From Spirochaetales bacterium (GTDB taxonomy: Bacteria > Spirochaetota > Spirochaetia > JAGLYY01), in contig JAGLYY010000117.1 of the NCBI GenBank assembly GCA_023131935.1, positions 1-7,708 of the forward strand: 7,708 nucleotides of DNA, given 5' to 3'. Position 1 is the first letter of the stretch, and every line of letters begins with the position of its first letter. The notes beneath the pieces were generated by a model that did no database searches, was not told where the DNA came from, and worked only from the letters and a program-made list of their open reading frames with translations. Shown one piece after another: positions 4,519-7,708 of this stretch. Made by a program: the position numbers and the translations under genes.

Positions 4519-5544
4519 ATGAAACGTTTGTATATCCTGACTCTCTTTTTCCTCCTGATTATCGGGGGCATCTGGGCTGAGCGAATCAATGTTGTGACTA
4601 TCAATGTCTGGTCCGGGCTGACCTACAAGGGGATTTTCAGTATGAAACCCTATGAAGATCGCGGTGCCCGGGAATTCCGGCATGATCTTCTGAAAAAGGA
4701 GCTCCTCGACCTTGCCCCCGATATTATCGGTTTGAATGAGGCGAATCCTCTGCCCTCATATGCCGGAACTCTCGCGGAGGATTTGAACATGGCCTACATC
4801 CACCATGTCGGCCTTGGAGGCGTCAGGATTGGCCCTGTCGGGCTGCCCGTCAATCTCCGGGAGGGAGATGTTATCCTCGCCCGCGAGGACCTCGAATTGG
4901 AATACCTCGGCCGAAAGGCCCTTACCGGTGGGGCTGTCGGTAATTTCTTTACCTTTCATTTTGGTGATGCTACCCAAATTGTTGCTGGTAAGATCAGGGT
5001 TGGAGGGAGAGAAGTTTTCATTTTCATTACCCACTGGCGGGCCTCACCCCAGGCAAACCGCGCTACCCTTTCTGATATGACCAACAGATATCTCGCGGAT
5101 AAAATGGACGCGGATGAATACCTCAAGGAACTCCGGGATGCGGTAAAGGGCTCTGAGCTCAGGATGCAGGAAGCCCGCCGGACCCTGGATTATATTAACG
5201 AACTTGCGGGCGAATCCCCTGTTATCCTGATGGGAGACTTTAACGCCCAGCCCGGCTCCCCGGAAATTAAATTCCTCATCGATGGGGGATTCAGGGATGC
5301 CTGGGCCGGCAAGGGGGGGGGCTATACCTGGGACGAAGCAAGGAACACAAACATCATCCAGTATCAGCTTCCGGAAGACGCGACGGGTACTCGTCGGGAA
5401 CGGATCGATTATATCTTCATCAGGGGGGATGGGATCCGGGTGATTAGCAGCAGCCTTGTGTTTGCCTCTTCCACCTACAATGTGCATCCATCAGACCATT
5501 TCGGTCTGCGGGCCCGGCTGGATATTTCCCCGGCTTCCCGGTAG
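4519..5544 (+). CDS. Secreted endonuclease/exonuclease/phosphatase-family hydrolase
   Basis: A 341-aa protein with a Sec signal peptide: KR, then a hydrophobic stretch 5-18, with likely cleavage after IWA (Ala20). The mature part carries the EEP-fold motifs in order: TINVW (27-31, Asn29), GLNEAN (71-76, metal-binding Glu74), FITHW (169-173, His172), GDFNAQPGSPE (239-249, Asp240 and Asn242), RIDYIF (295-300), and the terminal SDHFG (325-329, Asp326 and His327). This is the metal-dependent DNase I/phosphodiesterase superfamily. The substrate, whether nucleic acid, phospholipid or another phosphoester, cannot be told from the motifs, but export points to an extracytoplasmic one. AGGAG (4507-4511) sits seven bases before the ATG. 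The catalytic set is complete. A run of nine G's (5313-5321) encodes Gly266-268. The gene stands alone and converges with the leftward operon. Confidence 0.85.
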   Translation: MKRLYILTLFFLLIIGGIWAERINVVTINVWSGLTYKGIFSMKPYEDRGAREFRHDLLKKELLDLAPDIIGLNEANPLPSYAGTLAEDLNMAYIHHVGLGGVRIGPVGLPVNLREGDVILAREDLELEYLGRKALTGGAVGNFFTFHFGDATQIVAGKIRVGGREVFIFITHWRASPQANRATLSDMTNRYLADKMDADEYLKELRDAVKGSELRMQEARRTLDYINELAGESPVILMGDFNAQPGSPEIKFLIDGGFRDAWAGKGGGYTWDEARNTNIIQYQLPEDATGTRRERIDYIFIRGDGIRVISSSLVFASSTYNVHPSDHFGLRARLDISPASR

Positions 5545-5553
5545 AAACCTCTC

Positions 5554-5577
5554 GTTGAAGGAGTCTTGTTGAAGGAG
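5554..5577. repeat. Short tandem direct repeat in the convergent gap
   Basis: GTTGAAGGAG occurs at 5554-5563 and 5568-5577, a period of 14 bases, in the 59-bp gap between the convergent genes. CCTCTC (5548-5553) and GAGAGG (5575-5580) could pair around a 21-nt loop. There is no good U-tract, so no terminator is called. Confidence 0.4.
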
Positions 5578-5603
5578 AGGGGGGTGTTTAATTCCAGCGG
5601 TTC

Positions 5604-6263
5604 TCAGAACTGCCGGTAGGGGATAACCTCATTGACCTTCAGCTTTATCCTGACCGTGGCCACATATTTCCCCGAGTCGATGATGATATAGGGAGCTTCG
5701 AGGAGGAGGACCTCGCCGCTGATTTCTCTGGGTTTGTTCAGAACGCTCATTCGAAGCCTGCTCCGGATAGCCTCCCTGATAGCATCTTCGATGGCTGTGA
5801 TTTTTTCACCTCTCCCTGAAAAAATGTCCCCCGTTCCCCTGGCTCCGGCGGAGGGAATGGTATTGCTTAGCCAGCGGGTCCTCCGGCTTTCCTGGTATTG
5901 ATTCAGGTAGTACCGGATAAAAGCGAAAAATTTCTCACCTTCGGTCCGGCCCTGGGAAATTTTGAGTCCGGGATCCCCCCAGGGGATCTCCGCGATCGGG
6001 GTGATCTGGAAGAGTTCATCAATCTTTCTTGTATTATCCCGTGGGGTATATAAAAAGGAGTACCCGTAAATCATACCGGAAAAGACATACCTGGCTTCTT
6101 CAAGAATATAGCTTGCGGCCTCATCATAAGTCAGGGGGGTGCCCGCATTCTGCAGGACAGGATCGAGACGGCACCAGAACTCCTCCTGAAAAAGGATCTC
6201 CTGCCCGGACACTGCAAAGCCGGGCAGGAGAATCAAGAGAATGGTTGTCAGAAACCTTTTCAT
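5604..6263 (-). CDS. Secreted protein of unknown function (219 aa)
   Basis: The product begins MKRFLTTILLILLPGFAVSG, a standard Sec signal peptide with probable cleavage near residue 20. It has no lipobox, because the first cysteine (Cys31) is outside any L-x-x-C context. The mature domain of about 200 residues mixes helical parts (YDEAASYILEEARYVFSGMI, 46-65) with a C-terminal strand-rich stretch (EISGEVLLLEAPYIIID, then YVATVRIKLKV). I recognise no catalytic motif or named family. A periplasmic or outer-membrane-associated role is likely. It is the last gene of the leftward run, 15 bases after the rhomboid stop, with no Shine-Dalgarno before the ATG, which suggests translational coupling. 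The ATG is chosen because it begins the signal peptide. Confidence 0.75.
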   Translation of the reverse strand: MKRFLTTILLILLPGFAVSGQEILFQEEFWCRLDPVLQNAGTPLTYDEAASYILEEARYVFSGMIYGYSFLYTPRDNTRKIDELFQITPIAEIPWGDPGLKISQGRTEGEKFFAFIRYYLNQYQESRRTRWLSNTIPSAGARGTGDIFSGRGEKITAIEDAIREAIRSRLRMSVLNKPREISGEVLLLEAPYIIIDSGKYVATVRIKLKVNEVIPYRQF

Positions 6264-6278
6264 CAGCTAGATTATCGG

Positions 6279-6917
6279 CTACCAGCGTCGATGCTTGCCG
6301 AAGAAAATCTGCAGGGGATTGATTTTCAGTCTGACAATAAAATAAAGATAGGCGAAAGCAAATCCCGCTAGATGGGTGAGGTGAGCGACCCCAGTTCGAA
6401 AATTCATGAAATGGGATGCAAGTGCGATAACCGTAAATCCTATCACCAGAACCGGGGCCCTGATCGGCAGGATGCCGAAGATGTAAATCCGGGCATCAGG
6501 GAAAAAGGTGGCAAATGCCAGGAGTACCGCGTAAACCGCTCCGGAGGCCCCGAGTAGGGGTATCCAATAGGCGCCGGTAGAGACGAAAGCAAAAAAGGAG
6601 AAGATCCCCGCGGCTATGCCGGTAAAGAGGTAAAAAAAGAGGAATTCGGAGCTTCCCATTCTCTTTTCAACCTGGACCCCGAAGAAGAACAGACCAAGCA
6701 TATTGAACAGGATATGGGAGATGTTAGCGTGGGTGAACATGTAGGTAACAAACTGCCAGATCCAGTATCTTTGGATTATGTAGCCGGGGATCAGGGCGAA
6801 ATAGCCTCCTGTGTACCGGGAAAAGCTGGTGATCATGAAAACAATGATGTTTATTCCAATAAGATACATTGAGGCATTGTAGTACCGGTAGATAAATGGT
6901 TTCTGTAGCAATTTCAT
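6279..6917 (-). CDS. Rhomboid-family intramembrane serine protease
   Basis: A 212-aa polytopic membrane protein matching the six-helix rhomboid core. THANISHILFN (62-72) carries the conserved His68 and Asn72 that shape the oxyanion site; HILFN is the same as in GlpG. GASGAVYA (123-130) gives the catalytic Ser125. VAHLTHLAGF (177-186) gives the catalytic His182, so the Ser-His dyad is complete and activity is expected. Rhomboids cleave transmembrane or near-membrane segments of other membrane proteins; the target is unknown. There are about six hydrophobic segments and no extra soluble domain. It follows holA by 41 bases and precedes a secreted protein by 15. No convincing Shine-Dalgarno precedes the ATG at 6917; the nearest purine run (GGGAGAGG) is about 25 bases upstream. 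Confidence 0.9.
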   Translation of the reverse strand: MKLLQKPFIYRYYNASMYLIGINIIVFMITSFSRYTGGYFALIPGYIIQRYWIWQFVTYMFTHANISHILFNMLGLFFFGVQVEKRMGSSEFLFFYLFTGIAAGIFSFFAFVSTGAYWIPLLGASGAVYAVLLAFATFFPDARIYIFGILPIRAPVLVIGFTVIALASHFMNFRTGVAHLTHLAGFAFAYLYFIVRLKINPLQIFFGKHRRW

Positions 6918-6923
6918 AGATAG

Positions 6924-6952
6924 AAAGTACGGAGTTTTACCTCTCCCGTCAA
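6924..6952 (-). promoter_or_regulatory. Weak candidate internal promoter before the rhomboid gene
   Basis: On the minus strand TTGACG and TACTTT are separated by 17 bases. If used, the start would fall almost on the rhomboid ATG and give a nearly leaderless transcript, which would fit the missing Shine-Dalgarno. The -10 is poor, so chance is quite possible and read-through from holA is the default. Confidence 0.2.
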
Positions 6953-6958
6953 CTTTAA

Positions 6959-7708
6959 TTATCCGATTGCTTCCACCCCTTTTCGCTGAACACAGTAGTA
7001 GAGGAAGGTTTGCAGGAGGATCCCGTGGGCTGCTGTTCCTCCGGTTCGCAGAAGGCCATCGTATCGGGCTGTCAGCATGATGATCCTTCTTAAATCCCGG
7101 GCTGTGTAAACCCGTGCGGCTTCAGTGTAGAGCCGTTGGTTTCGTTTTCCTTTTATCGCGGCTGACCGGTGGGCTTCATCGGAGGGTACGCCTTTATCCA
7201 GCAGGGTCCGGTAGGTAAGGAGTCTCCGGAACTGCCAGAGCAGGCCGGCAAGGAGCTGTACCGGCTGCGCATCGGCGGAGAGTTGTATTTTTTGCAGTAT
7301 TTCCAACGCCCCTTCGAAATCACCCCTGGCTATTACATCAAAGAGGGAAAAGACATTTTCCTCTTTACTATGGTAGAGGTATTCCTCAATTTCATCGGTA
7401 GTAATCCTGCTCCCCTCATTAAAGAAGAGCATCAGCTTTTCACATTCTTTTTTCATTTCGAGGGTGCTGTTCTGAATGAGGGAAAGGGTGAGTTCCACCG
7501 CTTCTTCGTCGATAGAAATCCCCCCTTTCCTAAAGAAATTGATAATCCATCCCCTTTTCTGGTTTTCGAATAGCTCCCAGAAAATCTTCGTTCGTTCCTT
7601 TGGGAAAAGTTTTGACAATTTCTGATCAATTTTTGTTTCATCACTCAGGAAAATGAGGGTTGCTTCCCCGGACGGGTTGGACAGATATTCCGCCAGGAGG
7701 GTGGTATC
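6959..7708 (-). CDS. holA: DNA polymerase III delta subunit, partial (5' end outside window)
   Basis: The frame is open from the window edge to the TAA at 6959-6961, giving 249 residues of a protein usually near 330-340. About 80-90 N-terminal residues, including the first strands of the AAA+-like domain, lie beyond 7708. The visible part starts inside domain I (LIFLSDETKIDQKLSKLFP), continues through IFWELFENQKRGWIINFFRK and NSTLEMKKECEKL, then the domain III landmarks ENVFSLFDVIARGDFEGAL, LLAGLLWQFRRLL and the C-terminal YDGLLRTGG...LLQTFLYY. Delta opens the beta sliding clamp as part of the clamp loader. A TTG near 7618 is inside the gene and not the start, because the same reading frame upstream is plainly HolA-like. 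It is the upstream gene of a leftward run with the rhomboid and secreted protein. Confidence 0.88.
   Translation of the reverse strand, partial: DTTLLAEYLSNPSGEATLIFLSDETKIDQKLSKLFPKERTKIFWELFENQKRGWIINFFRKGGISIDEEAVELTLSLIQNSTLEMKKECEKLMLFFNEGSRITTDEIEEYLYHSKEENVFSLFDVIARGDFEGALEILQKIQLSADAQPVQLLAGLLWQFRRLLTYRTLLDKGVPSDEAHRSAAIKGKRNQRLYTEAARVYTARDLRRIIMLTARYDGLLRTGGTAAHGILLQTFLYYCVQRKGVEAIG

Noticed and set aside
5548..5580. CCTCTC/GAGAGG pairing as a terminator between the convergent genes
   Set aside because: Only 6 bp with a 21-nt loop and no U-run; better seen as a by-product of the short tandem repeat.
6959..7618. holA as a 219-aa gene starting at a TTG near 7618
   Set aside because: The frame continues upstream to the window edge with HolA-like sequence (LIFLSDETKIDQK), so the gene is cut by the window rather than short.

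Overview
The window looks like chromosomal DNA from a spirochaete-type bacterium. That is an inference from the style of the HolA, rhomboid and secreted proteins, not a proven placement. Moderately GC-rich, SD-led housekeeping genes make up the right half. The left 1.7 kb and a patch near 2.26-2.7 kb are clearly AT-richer and repeat-laden, which suggests an accessory or remodelled segment.

Layout. 1-576: no gene; AT-rich intergenic DNA with recurring TATAC/GTATA dyads, an inverted pair of a 30-bp purine-rich repeat, and a promoter with overlapping palindromes. 577-1704 (+): a complete AAA/STAND-like ATPase. About 1820-2120 (+): a broken 3' remnant of uvrC, frameshifted where the conserved RDExH segment should be. 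2143-2163: an intrinsic terminator reading leftward. It closes a leftward unit with a 74-aa conserved small protein (2262-2486) and a doubtful 34-aa ORF. 2721-3967 (+): a two-gene operon of flavodoxin-fold oxidoreductases, the first with an iron-sulfur-flavoprotein-like cysteine cluster. 4035-4142 (+): a 35-aa lysine-rich protein. 4192-4221: a strong hairpin. 4259-4397: a 139-bp MITE-like element with 22-bp terminal inverted repeats and a perfect 9-bp target duplication. 4519-5544 (+): a secreted endonuclease/exonuclease/phosphatase-fold hydrolase. 5604-7708 (-): an apparent operon read right to left, with holA (DNA polymerase III delta, 5' end outside the window), a rhomboid protease and a secreted protein of unknown function.

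How they fit together. The holA-rhomboid-secreted-protein run is a co-directional core cluster that converges on the secreted hydrolase. The flavoprotein pair is translationally coupled and probably serves one redox task. The ATPase is an orphan beside a decayed DNA-repair gene, so the left part reads as a site of past insertion and deletion. The clearest undescribed item is the 139-bp transposon-like element; no complete multi-gene defence or other novel system is evident.
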